The notes: a model not told the origin generated them from the sequence alone. A stretch of DNA of 64,000 nucleotides from Bradyrhizobium prioriisuperbiae (GCF_032397745.1 NZ_CP135921.1:3894501-3958500); one strand, 5' to 3'. Positions 51,551-59,166 are shown, counted from the first letter of the stretch. Program-made: numbers and translations.

Positions 51551-52974
51551 TGCAGTCGATGTTTTTGAGCTGGCACAGTGCGTGGACGCGGCGGACGGCG
51601 GCGATGTTGCGGATCGGCGCCTTCGCGGTTCTGCTGCATCTGGGGAGCGGTCGATCCGCCTCGGCTGAAACCATCGAAACGGCCCTCGTGTTGGCTTATC
51701 AGGCCAACCCGCAGCTCAATGCGGAGCGGGCCCGGCAGCGCGCCACCGATGAGAACGTGCCGCAGGCACTGGCCGGCTACCGACCGCAGATCATGGCGAG
51801 CCTGAGCACCGGCCTGCAGCAGGTCCGCGATTTGCTGCCGGGCAATGTCATTGCCAACGCCACGCTGCGGCCCTGGACAATCGGTGTCACCGTCACGCAA
51901 GTGCTGTTTAACGGCTTCAAGACCGCCAGCAGCGTTCGTGTCGCCGAGTTCCAGGTCAAATCAGGCCGCGAGGCGCTGCGCAATGTCGGCCAGGGCGTGC
52001 TGCTGGATGGCGTCACCGCCTATATGAACGTGCTGGCCAGCCAGGCGCTGGTCGAAGCCCAGCGTGCCAACGTAACGTTCCTGAAAGAGACATTGACCAT
52101 CACCCGCCGGCGGCTGGAGTCCGGCGACGTCACCCCGACCGATACCGCCCAGGCCGAGGCGCGGCTCAGCCGAGGGCTCGCCGACCTCAACGCTGCCGAG
52201 GTGGCCTATGCCATCAGCAAGGAAACCTACGCCCAGGTGATCGGCCAGTTACCGGGATCGCTGATGCCGGCCGCGACGGTGGACCGGTTGTCGCCGGGCA
52301 GTCTCGGCGAATCGAGCACGGCGGCCCGCGACGAAAATCCCGCCGTCATCGCCGCGAGCTACGACGTGGAGGTGGCCACCACCACCATCAGCGTGGCGGA
52401 AAGCAGTTTGTTGCCGCAGGTGAGTGTCCAGGGCGGCGTCAGCCGCAGTGTCGAGAGCGATACCACGCTGGGTTCATTCCGCACCGACCAGGCATCGATC
52501 GTCGGACAAGCCAGCGTGCCGATCTATGACGGCGGCACGGCAGCATCGCAGACGCGACAGGCCAAGGAGCTGGCGTCCCAAAGCCGCCTGGTGCTGGAGC
52601 AGGTGCGCAACCAGGCCCGCACGGCGGTCGCCAGCGCCTGGGTTACCAACGAAGGCTCCAAGGTGGCGCTGCGCGCCGCGGAGTCCGAAGTGAAGGCGGC
52701 CGGCGTTGCGCTCGACGGCGTGCGGCGTGAAGCGCAGGCCGGCCAGCGCACCACCGTCGATGTGCTGAATGCTCAGCAGGACCTGATCAACGCCAAAACC
52801 CGCCAGATCGTGGCACAGCGTGATCGGGTGATCGCGTCCTACACGCTACTGAGCGCTGTGGGCCGGCTCGACGTGCGCACGCTGAACCTCAACACCCCGG
52901 ATTACCTGCCCGAGGTGCATTACCATCAGGTTCGCGACGCCTGGCACGGCCTGCGCACCCCGGACGGCAAGTGA
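51550..52974 (+). CDS. TolC-family outer-membrane channel
   Basis: 474 residues with a signal peptide (MLRIGAFAVLLHLGSGRSASA). The two-fold TolC repeat is seen as ETALVLAYQANPQLNAERAR and later ENPAVIAASYDVEVATTTIS. The long helices include TITRRRLESGDVTPTDTAQA and AGQRTTVDVLNAQQDLINAK. The start codon at 51550 shares bases with the pump's stop (TGATG). It completes a lipoprotein-adaptor-pump-channel operon, so the efflux route to the outside is encoded in full. Confidence 0.92.
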   Translation: MQSMFLSWHSAWTRRTAAMLRIGAFAVLLHLGSGRSASAETIETALVLAYQANPQLNAERARQRATDENVPQALAGYRPQIMASLSTGLQQVRDLLPGNVIANATLRPWTIGVTVTQVLFNGFKTASSVRVAEFQVKSGREALRNVGQGVLLDGVTAYMNVLASQALVEAQRANVTFLKETLTITRRRLESGDVTPTDTAQAEARLSRGLADLNAAEVAYAISKETYAQVIGQLPGSLMPAATVDRLSPGSLGESSTAARDENPAVIAASYDVEVATTTISVAESSLLPQVSVQGGVSRSVESDTTLGSFRTDQASIVGQASVPIYDGGTAASQTRQAKELASQSRLVLEQVRNQARTAVASAWVTNEGSKVALRAAESEVKAAGVALDGVRREAQAGQRTTVDVLNAQQDLINAKTRQIVAQRDRVIASYTLLSAVGRLDVRTLNLNTPDYLPEVHYHQVRDAWHGLRTPDGK

Positions 52975-53090
52975 TGCGTTCCGGCCGGTTATGAAATCCT
53001 TATGAGGACGGGTCGCGTTCCGTCTCGATTTCCTATTGCGACATCCGCATCTTTGATGATCAGGCAATGGCTGAGCTGTCGGAGACCCGC

Positions 53091-53327
53091 ATGAGGTTGC
53101 ATTTTTTCTCGCTCTATCCTGCTCTGGCCGCGATCCAGGCGGGGCTACGTTCCGGGGGAACGCATTTTCTGACCCGGCTGTCGGGAGGATCGGTCAGGCA
53201 GTATCGGCCGGAGGCGCATTACATGCGCGGCCCCGGCCCGAAATGGCGCAAGAAGCACGGTGAGGATGGACCAAGCTCCAAATACGTGCAGCACCTTGCG
53301 CTGCTGAATGACAAGTGGAGCCTGTAG
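53091..53327 (+). CDS. doubtful small protein
   Basis: 78 residues from ATG 53091 (or 86 from 53067). It reads MRLHFFSLYPALAAIQAGLR, later MRGPGPKWRKKHGEDGPSSK and YVQHLALLNDKWSL. The basic middle and the clean ending give some look of a real protein, but no family or ribosome site supports it. It ends at the edge of a repeat. Confidence 0.35.
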   Translation: MRLHFFSLYPALAAIQAGLRSGGTHFLTRLSGGSVRQYRPEAHYMRGPGPKWRKKHGEDGPSSKYVQHLALLNDKWSL

Positions 53328-53420
53328 AGCGTTTTCCAGCGAGACGCGCCGCACGCGGCGCTCTTCACTATGAGGGCGGGCGTCTCGAAGGATGGGCCGC
53401 GAAGATGCCGCTTGGCATGG
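53327..53420. repeat. fragments of two dispersed repeats
   Basis: gagcgttttccagcgaga is a half of the 32899/59046 type; gagacgcgcc...ggcgctcttcactatgag and gggcgtctcgaaggatg belong to the 22401 type. It appears to be a chimera of partial units. Confidence 0.6.
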
Positions 53421-53598
53421 CAGCTGCTGCAGCTCCGCGGTGGCCGCCGAATGCCAGGCCCCGAAGGCCTGAAGAGGGCGCGATGCGGGGCCACAGCAGA
53501 TAGTGCGCACCAACATGGGAGACGGCTGTATGATCCAGCGCAACCAGCTGTCGGCGCGGTCGCCAGTGATGCCCGGTACCAAGCAGGAGGATCGTCGT

Positions 53599-53721
53599 AT
53601 GGCGCTGAAACCGTTGGAATTGCGGACACTGACCCCGGAGGAAAGGGCGGCGCGTGAGCGTGCGATCAAGAAAGCAAAGAACGCGGCGAAGGTCAGGCCA
53701 TCAAAGAAGAAGAAAAAATAA
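53599..53721 (+). CDS. very small basic protein
   Basis: 40 residues from ATG 53599 with a strong ribosome site (CAGGAGGATCGTCGT). Sequence MALKPLELRTLTPEERAARE followed by RAIKKAKNAAKVRPSKKKKK. The Lys-rich tail suggests nucleic-acid or ribosome binding. The frame is open upstream to 53503 but that part is unlikely. It is too short for family assignment. Confidence 0.55.
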   Translation: MALKPLELRTLTPEERAARERAIKKAKNAAKVRPSKKKKK

Positions 53722-53751
53722 GGGTTAAGCCCAGGACCAAGTCGATGCGGC

Positions 53752-54492
53752 TCAGTCCAGTTGACGCGGCGTGCGCAGGCCGGCGGTCTCGCCGCCATCG
53801 ACGGGGATCACCGTCCCGTTCACATAGCCGGACTGCTCCGAGATCAGCCATGCGATGACCTCGCCGACATCTTCGGGGGTCGCGAGACGGCCGGAGGGAA
53901 TCCGCAGCTCCAGCGCGCGGCGTTTTCGATCGTCGGCCAGCACCGTCTGCATCATCCGTGTGGCCACTTGGCCGGGGCAGATGGCGTTGAAACGCACGAG
54001 ATGGCCGAGCTCCAGCGCCAGCGACTGGGTGAGCCCGATCACCGCGGCCTTTGAGGCGCTGTAGATCGCGAGCTTCTCTTCACCGACCTGTCCGGCGACC
54101 GAGGCGACGTTGACCACCGCGCCTTGTCCCGCGATCAGCCCATCGAGGGCAAAGCGGGTCATCAGGAAGACGCTGCGGGCATTCACCTGCATGATGGTGT
54201 CCCAATCATTGGCCGTGGTTTGTCCGAACTCATGGCGGCCGCCGATCCCGGCATTGTTGACCAGGCCGCGGATGCGGCCGTCGCCCAATTGCATGGCGCG
54301 ATCGACCAGGGCCCGGCAGTCGGCCTCCTCACTCATGTCGGCGCGCATATAAGTCGCGCCTTCGATCTCGCGTGCGGCCTGATCGCCGGCCTCGCTGTCG
54401 CGTCCGGCGATCAGGATGCGGTGGCCTGCTTTGGCAAGGCATTGTGCTGCCGCGCGCCCGATGCCCTGGGTGCCGCCGGTCACGATGATCAT
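53752..54492 (-). CDS. SDR oxidoreductase
   Basis: 246 residues, NAD(P)-dependent. Loop TGGTQGIGRAAAQ at residues 5-17, NNAG in GLVNNAGIGG, catalytic Ser in VVNVASVAGQ, YSASK, and the ending GTVIPVDGGETAGL. It overlaps the transaminase gene upstream by four bases (ATGA). The pair could interconvert an alcohol, ketone and amine, since a transaminase makes the amine from the ketone or the reverse. Substrate unknown. Confidence 0.9.
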   Translation of the reverse strand: MIIVTGGTQGIGRAAAQCLAKAGHRILIAGRDSEAGDQAAREIEGATYMRADMSEEADCRALVDRAMQLGDGRIRGLVNNAGIGGRHEFGQTTANDWDTIMQVNARSVFLMTRFALDGLIAGQGAVVNVASVAGQVGEEKLAIYSASKAAVIGLTQSLALELGHLVRFNAICPGQVATRMMQTVLADDRKRRALELRIPSGRLATPEDVGEVIAWLISEQSGYVNGTVIPVDGGETAGLRTPRQLD

Positions 54493-55445
54493 GGTGCGGA
54501 ATCCCCAGTGGTGGCGACGGAGTAATCGACGGATGTGGCGTGCCAGCCCTCGGCACGCTTGGCCCAGAACAGATCCTTCAGACGCGCCGAGATCGGCCCG
54601 GGACGGTCGTTGTTCATGATGCGCCCGTCGATGCGGGACGCCGGCATGATGCCTCCCGCCGTGGTGCTGGCGAAGATCTCATCCGAATCGCGAAATTCGT
54701 CGGCGTGAATATCGCGCACCTCGGTGGGGATGCCGAGTTCCGCACACATCTCCAGAACCGATGCGCGGGTCACGCCTTCGAGCGCGCCGCGTGCCGGGCA
54801 GATGACCTTGCCGTCGATGATGCAGAATACGTTGAAGCCCGAACCTTCGGTGACGTTGTCGTCGAAGTCGAGCAGGACCGGATAGTCTGCTCCAGTATCC
54901 TCCGCCTCGATCAGCCCGCGGGTGAAGTCGCCCCAGTGGAAGTTCTTCACCGTCGGATCGACGCTTTCCGTCGGAATCCGGCGCGCCTTGGGGATGATGA
55001 GATGCAAACCGCGCGCGAACATCTCGGGGGTGGCGACGGACACCCAGGGAATGGCGTAACACGACAGATAGCTGCGGCAGTTCGACGGATGCCGCGTCTT
55101 TCCCGGCGGTGGCGCGGCGCGAAGGCAATCCATCGCGACATACGCCTCGCGCAAACAGGCCATCGCCACCAGCCGATTGAGGATCGCCTTGATCTGCGCG
55201 TCGCTCTCGGGCGGCGTCATGCGCAGGCTGTTCATCGAGGTGCGGAAGCGGTTGATATGATCGTCGAGCCGGAAGAATGCGCCCTGCCAGACGCCGACGA
55301 CATCATAAGTCACATCGGATCGGCGGTAGCCCGAGTCCGTCACCGGAATGGCGGCGTCCGTGACCGGCATGTAACGCCCGTCAAGATACGCTGCGCCTGC
55401 GGCATACCGTGAATCAGGACCTGGCTCATGATTGCCTGCGTTCAT
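54489..55445 (-). CDS. class IV PLP transaminase, (R)-amine transaminase-like
   Basis: 318 residues of the branched-chain/D-amino-acid aminotransferase fold. The PLP Lys is in VDPTVKNFHWGDFTRGLIEA near 168. DSGYRRSDVTYDVVGVWQGA and FFRLDDHINRF near the start, EGSGFNVFCI and STTAGGIMPASRIDG resemble (R)-selective amine transaminases such as the Arthrobacter enzyme, recalled from memory, more than IlvE. It may act on an amine or D-amino acid rather than a branched-chain amino acid. It is translationally coupled to the SDR gene downstream. The start at 55445 is the first ATG; the next is at residue 26. Confidence 0.85.
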   Translation of the reverse strand: MNAGNHEPGPDSRYAAGAAYLDGRYMPVTDAAIPVTDSGYRRSDVTYDVVGVWQGAFFRLDDHINRFRTSMNSLRMTPPESDAQIKAILNRLVAMACLREAYVAMDCLRAAPPPGKTRHPSNCRSYLSCYAIPWVSVATPEMFARGLHLIIPKARRIPTESVDPTVKNFHWGDFTRGLIEAEDTGADYPVLLDFDDNVTEGSGFNVFCIIDGKVICPARGALEGVTRASVLEMCAELGIPTEVRDIHADEFRDSDEIFASTTAGGIMPASRIDGRIMNNDRPGPISARLKDLFWAKRAEGWHATSVDYSVATTGDSAP

Positions 55446-55497
55446 CTCAGCCTCGCCACTGCAGTTACGTTGCTACGGGCGATTATGCCCGCTTCTT

Positions 55498-55577
55498 CGT
55501 CGTGATGTAACGATGCTTGCAGCGCTCGGCCGTATAAAGAGGTGACACCCACGTCCTGATGATCTCACCCAATCAGG
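55498..55577. repeat. 80-bp direct repeat, left copy
   Basis: It begins cgtcgtgatgtaacgatgct and matches 56370-56449 at 79 of 80 positions. The two copies flank the toxin-antitoxin module. It contains the left arm CCACGTCCTG, but its right arm partner is lost here. Confidence 0.9.
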
Positions 55578-55589
55578 GCAAATGTCGTC

Positions 55590-55618
55590 TTGACGAAATA
55601 TGGTGGTATCACCATAGT
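55590..55618 (+). promoter_or_regulatory. toxin-antitoxin promoter and palindromic operator
   Basis: TTGACG (55590-55595), 17 bases, CATAGT (55613-55618). Between them ATGGTG-gtat-CACCAT (55600-55615) is a perfect dyad, likely the antitoxin binding site for autorepression. Confidence 0.75.
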
Positions 55619-55626
55619 ATGGAAGA

Positions 55627-56010
55627 GTGAGCAGGAAGCCACCCGATCTCAAGGAATGTGTCTTTATTGGCTCCAGCCTTAAAGACCTCAAGGCGTTTCC
55701 GCTCAAGGTGCAGAATCGTATGGGATTCGCGTTGCATCAAGTGCAGGCGGGCGACGAGCCGCTCGCCGCGAAAGCGCTCAAGGGGTTCGGCGGGCGTTCG
55801 ATTTTGGAGCTTGTGGACGATTTTGACGGAGACACCTATCGGGCGGCCTACACAGTCCGTTTTGCAAAGATGGTCTACGTGCTGCATGCCTTTCAGAAAA
55901 AATCGAAAAAAGGTATTGCGACGCCTCAGCGGGACCTTGAGCTCATCAAGGCGCGTCTACGGGATGCAGAGGTGCATTACCGCGAGCTGAATGAAAAAGG
56001 AGGGCGCTGA
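55627..56010 (+). CDS. higB: HigB/Gp49-like toxin (RelE superfamily)
   Basis: 127 residues from a GTG at 55627 preceded by GGAAGA. KECVFIGSSLKDLKAFPLKV, GFALHQVQAGDEPLAAKALK, SILELVDDFDGDTYRAAYTV and RFAKMVYVLHAFQKKSKKGI are the blocks of the phage Gp49-like/HigB group. These are ribosome-dependent mRNA interferases. The conserved YVLHAF-KKSKKG and Tyr/Arg residues appear intact. One base separates its stop from the antitoxin ATG. The toxin-first order is typical of higBA. Confidence 0.9.
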   Translation: MSRKPPDLKECVFIGSSLKDLKAFPLKVQNRMGFALHQVQAGDEPLAAKALKGFGGRSILELVDDFDGDTYRAAYTVRFAKMVYVLHAFQKKSKKGIATPQRDLELIKARLRDAEVHYRELNEKGGR

Positions 56011-56011
56011 C

Positions 56012-56347
56012 ATGGCCAAACGTATTCAAGCTCGCAAAGGAAGCGGCAACGTCTTTGCCGATCTTGGCTTACCCAATCCCGAAGAGCGGATGCTGAAGTC
56101 CAGCATCGTGATTGAACTAAGCCGGCTCATCAAGCAGCGAGGCCTGACTCAGCTCAATGCGGCCAAGTTAGTGGGCATTTCCCAACCGGATATGTCGCAT
56201 CTGCTCCGCGGCGACTTCGACGATTATTCAGCGGAACGTCTGATGAAGATGCTGACCGCCTTCGACCAGGATGTTGAGATCATCACGAGGCCCCACCGAA
56301 GGGCCGGCGAGCGCGGTCGTATTATTTTCAAGCCAGTAGCCGCGTAG
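56012..56347 (+). CDS. higA: HigA-like antitoxin, XRE family
   Basis: 111 residues from ATG 56012, with AAAAGGAGGGCGCTGAC before it; a start at 55991 inside the toxin gene is less likely. NVFADLGLPNPEERMLKSSI leads into the HTH: IKQRGLTQLNAAKLVGISQP, DMSHLLRGDFDDYSAERLMK. This is the HTH_37-like antitoxin type that neutralises the toxin and represses the operon at the dyad 55600-55615. Confidence 0.9.
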   Translation: MAKRIQARKGSGNVFADLGLPNPEERMLKSSIVIELSRLIKQRGLTQLNAAKLVGISQPDMSHLLRGDFDDYSAERLMKMLTAFDQDVEIITRPHRRAGERGRIIFKPVAA

Positions 56348-56369
56348 GATTTGCTCCCGGGAAGGACCC

Positions 56370-56449
56370 CGTCGTGATGTAACGATGCTTGCAGCGCTCG
56401 GCCGTATAAAGAAGTGACACCCACGTCCTGATGATCTCACCCAATCAGG
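56370..56449. repeat. 80-bp direct repeat, right copy
   Basis: Copy of 55498-55577 with one mismatch (ga/aa near 56412). In this copy CCACGTCCTG and CAGGACGTGG (to 56455) form a perfect 10-bp hairpin with a 15-base loop, which may be the ancestral right border. Confidence 0.9.
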
Positions 56450-56506
56450 ACGTGGATGCACGTCAACCCGGCAGGCCGGGCTGTGGTCTCAAAAAATGTG
56501 CCTCAG

Positions 56507-56614
56507 GCATGCGTTTTCTGACGCGTGCGTCTTGAAGCCTAAGCACGCGTTTTCGAACGCATGCGTCTTGGAGCTTAAGCATGCATCTTCCAATGCATGC
56601 GTCTCGTAGAAAGT
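56507..56614. repeat. three tandem 36-bp units, each a hairpin
   Basis: Units start at 56507, 56543 and 56579. Each opens with GCAYGCRT, has a short loop, then an inverted copy (e.g. GCATGCATcttccaATGCATGC in unit 3), and ends gtcttg-ag-ctaa or a variant. They are contiguous, with no spacers, so this is not a CRISPR. Confidence 0.8.
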
Positions 56615-56662
56615 GTCTTGAAGGCTGGATTAAGCGATTCGAATGACCGCGCCATTTCAGCT

Positions 56663-56738
56663 AGAGCATGATCCGCAAAAACGGAAGCCGATTTCCCCTG
56701 CGACAAACGCAAAGCGCGGTTGCGCAGGGAACATGCTC
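56663..56738. repeat. gagcatgatc-type palindromic repeat
   Basis: AGAGCATG at 56663 is answered by catgctcc at 56738, with internal gcgacaaacgc arms. It lies at the end of the enamidase gene, on its downstream side. Confidence 0.75.
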
Positions 56739-56761
56739 CATCGAAAACTGCAGCGCGATGG

Positions 56762-57964
56762 CTAGTGGGCTTTAGAGACGATTTCAGGCACTTTGGTGGC
56801 GGGCGGCGTATTTCGGCTGCGTTGGGTGCGCACGATTCCGTCAATGATGGTCATGCCGATGCCGGGCAGGTCGCCGAGCTGCACGCTGTCCAGGATGTTC
56901 TTGCCGGCCGAATGCTGGGCCTTGTCCATGATGACGAAATCGGCCGCGCGGCCCACCTCGATCAGGCCGCAATCCAGCGCGCGCATCCGTGCGGTGTTGC
57001 CGGTGGCGAAGCAGAAGGCCACCTCGGCCGGCACATCGCCGAGCGATGACAACAGCGACACCATGCGCAGGATGCCAAGCGGCTGCACGCCGGAGCCGGC
57101 CGGCGCATCGGTGCCGAGGATGACGCGCTTGAGGTCGCCCATCTCGCGCGCGATCCGCAGTGTGTAGAGCGCGGCGCGTTCATTGCCGTTGTGCACGAGC
57201 TCGAGGCCGCGCTTGCAGCCCTCGCAGATACAGCGGATCTGGCCGTCGGGGAGCGCCGTGTGGCCGCCATTGATGTGGCCGACCACGTCGGTGTCGGCCT
57301 CCAGCACCACGTCGGCGTCGATCAGCCCGGAGCCGGGGATCGAAGGGCCGCCGGTGTGGATGGTGCTCTGGATGCCGTATTTGCGCGCCCAGGCCACCAT
57401 CTTGCGCGCGGTCGGGCCGTCCTTGACGCCGCCGAGGCCGACTTCGCCGAGCAGCTTGACGCCGGCCGCCGCCAGTTCCTTGAAATCTTCCTCGGTCATG
57501 CCCGGTTCGATCACCGGCGCGCCGGCATGGACCTTGACCCCGCCGGGGCGGAAATTGTCGAACGCGCGTTGCGCAAAGATCGCCATCGCCTTGACGCCGA
57601 CCACGTCCCGCGGACGTCCCGGCATATGGACCTCGCCGGCGGAGATCATGGTGGTGACGCCGCCGTTCAGGAAACTGTCGATCCAGCCGATCTGGTTCTG
57701 CCGGGGGGTCCAGTCGCCGGCCACCGGGTGCACATGGCTGTCGATCAGGCCGGGCGTTACCGTGGTACCGTTGGCGTCGATCACCGTGGTGGCGCCCTCG
57801 GTATCCAGATCTTTGGCGCGCCCGATGGCGCTGATTTTGCCGTTGTCGGCAACAATCGTGTCGGCGTCGTGAACCGGTTTGTCGATATCGCCACTCAGGA
57901 GCAGGCCGATATTGCGGATCACCAGCTTGCTGGGGCCGCCTGCCTGCGGTTCATCGTGCGCCAT
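56762..57964 (-). CDS. ena: enamidase (amidohydrolase superfamily)
   Basis: 400 residues. KLVIRNIGLLLSGDIDKPVH at the start, the metal motif SHVHP (His 77, His 79), Glu 174 in GEVGLGG, His 203 in TIHTGG, His 230 in VGHINGGH and Asp 286 in GTDAPAGSG give a binuclear site. The stretch GGVTTMISAGEVHMPGRPRD and the ending SRNTPPA recall enamidase of Eubacterium barkeri, which opens 6-oxo-1,4,5,6-tetrahydronicotinate to 2-formylglutarate. This matches the product expected from the hnr-like gene 38 kb away. ATG 57964 is the natural start. A related operator is at 58162 in its upstream region. Other imidazolonepropionase-like roles are less likely. Confidence 0.85.
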   Translation of the reverse strand: MAHDEPQAGGPSKLVIRNIGLLLSGDIDKPVHDADTIVADNGKISAIGRAKDLDTEGATTVIDANGTTVTPGLIDSHVHPVAGDWTPRQNQIGWIDSFLNGGVTTMISAGEVHMPGRPRDVVGVKAMAIFAQRAFDNFRPGGVKVHAGAPVIEPGMTEEDFKELAAAGVKLLGEVGLGGVKDGPTARKMVAWARKYGIQSTIHTGGPSIPGSGLIDADVVLEADTDVVGHINGGHTALPDGQIRCICEGCKRGLELVHNGNERAALYTLRIAREMGDLKRVILGTDAPAGSGVQPLGILRMVSLLSSLGDVPAEVAFCFATGNTARMRALDCGLIEVGRAADFVIMDKAQHSAGKNILDSVQLGDLPGIGMTIIDGIVRTQRSRNTPPATKVPEIVSKAH

Positions 57965-58161
57965 GGGGTCTGTCCTTTTGTGCTCGTTTTGGTGCTGTCG
58001 GGGGCATTCCCCGAAACGGCGGAATTTTGGCTTAGAATAACCCTAACTCGTTGAAAAAGAGAATTTTAGTGCGGTGCAGCGCATTTCGTTTTGAGCGAAA
58101 ATACCTTAGATACACCCCAGCTTGAGCCCGGTCTTGACGGTGGGAACCCATTGGGTTATTC

Positions 58162-58175
58162 ATTAGTACACAAAC
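58162..58175. promoter_or_regulatory. near-palindromic operator between enamidase and fpr
   Basis: ATTAGTACACAAAC is 12 of 14 identical to the site before nicA (13330) and 10 of 14 to that before hnr (17266). Beyond it the dyad extends (ATTC left, GAAT right). It is 198 bases upstream of the enamidase and 92 upstream of fpr, so it could serve either. Confidence 0.6.
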
Positions 58176-58266
58176 GAATTAACCAGACAAGTTTCTTCGA
58201 CAAGTTCTTCAGCATCCTTCCGGCCGGACAACCCCAAAATTCAGCCTTGTGAGTGACGGATCAAAG

Positions 58267-59040
58267 ATGAGCAACTTCAATCAGGAAAGCGTTGTCAGCG
58301 TCCACCACTGGACCGATACCCTGTTCAGCTTCAAGACCACCCGCGATCCCTCGTTCCGTTTCCGCAACGGCGAATTCACCATGATCGGCCTGAAGGTCAA
58401 CGAGAAGCCGCTGCTGCGCGCCTACAGCGTCGCCAGCGCGAACTACGAAGAGCAGCTCGAATTCTTCTCCATCAAGGTGCAGGACGGCCCGCTGACCTCC
58501 CGGCTGCAGCATCTCAAGGAAGGCGATTCCATCATCGTCAGCCGCAAGGCCACCGGCACCCTGGTGATCGACAACCTGCTTGACGGCCGCAACCTGTATC
58601 TGGTCGGCACCGGCACGGGTCTCGCGCCGTTCCTGAGCGTGATCAAGGATCCGGAGACCTACGAGCGTTTCGAGAAGGTCGTGCTGTTGCACGGCTGCCG
58701 CCACGTCAAGGAACTCGCTTATGGCGAGATGATCACCGAGACGCTGCCGAAGGACGAAATGCTCGGCGAGATGGTGCGCAACCAGCTGATCTATTACCCG
58801 ACCGTGACCCGCGACCCCTTCCACAACCGCGGCCGCATCACCGACCTGATGTCATCGGGCAAGCTGTTCAGCGATGTCGGCCTGGCCGATTTGGAGGCCG
58901 AAAAGGATCGCGTCATGATCTGCGGCAGCCCGGCGCTGCTCACCGACACCAAGCAGCTGCTGCTCGATCGCAACTTCATCGAAGGCAACCACGGCGAGCC
59001 CGGCCACTTCGTGGTCGAGAAGGCTTTTGCCGAGCGCTGA
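58267..59040 (+). CDS. fpr: ferredoxin-NADP(+) reductase
   Basis: 257 residues. I start at ATG 58267 (MSNFNQESVVSVHHWTDTLF); a GTG at 58249 is possible. FAD binding is at LLRAYSVASANYEEQLEFFS, NADP binding at LVGTGTGLAPFLSVIKDPET and VMICGSPALL, and the C-terminal HFVVEKAFAER is usual for the bacterial FPR type. It moves electrons between NADPH and ferredoxin or flavodoxin. It is usually a housekeeping/oxidative-stress gene; placement beside the enamidase gene and its operator raises a possible role in supplying reduced ferredoxin to Hnr (inference). Confidence 0.95.
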   Translation: MSNFNQESVVSVHHWTDTLFSFKTTRDPSFRFRNGEFTMIGLKVNEKPLLRAYSVASANYEEQLEFFSIKVQDGPLTSRLQHLKEGDSIIVSRKATGTLVIDNLLDGRNLYLVGTGTGLAPFLSVIKDPETYERFEKVVLLHGCRHVKELAYGEMITETLPKDEMLGEMVRNQLIYYPTVTRDPFHNRGRITDLMSSGKLFSDVGLADLEAEKDRVMICGSPALLTDTKQLLLDRNFIEGNHGEPGHFVVEKAFAER

Positions 59041-59045
59041 TCATA

Positions 59046-59144
59046 GCGTTTTCGAGCGAAGTGGATACCGGTTCGCGTCAAGAAAACGCGTCAAAACGAA
59101 AGACGAGAGCATCGGTTCTGATGCAATCAGAACCGATGCTCTCG
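59046..59144. repeat. palindromic repeat and 19-bp perfect hairpin behind fpr
   Basis: GCGTTTTC/GAAAACGC (59046-59089) is the dispersed type. Directly after it a 19-bp perfect stem (59104-59122 and 59126-59144) closes on the loop gca, centred on atcggttctgat. It is very stable. Confidence 0.8.
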
Positions 59145-59166
59145 AGTTCACCACCAGACTGCCAGG

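Noticed and set aside
55498..56449. Integrative element carrying the toxin-antitoxin genes
   Set aside because: The direct repeats are suggestive, but there is no integrase, transposase or tRNA attachment site, so no mobile element is claimed.
56507..56614. CRISPR-like array
   Set aside because: The three 36-bp units are directly adjacent with no unique spacers, and no cas genes are present.
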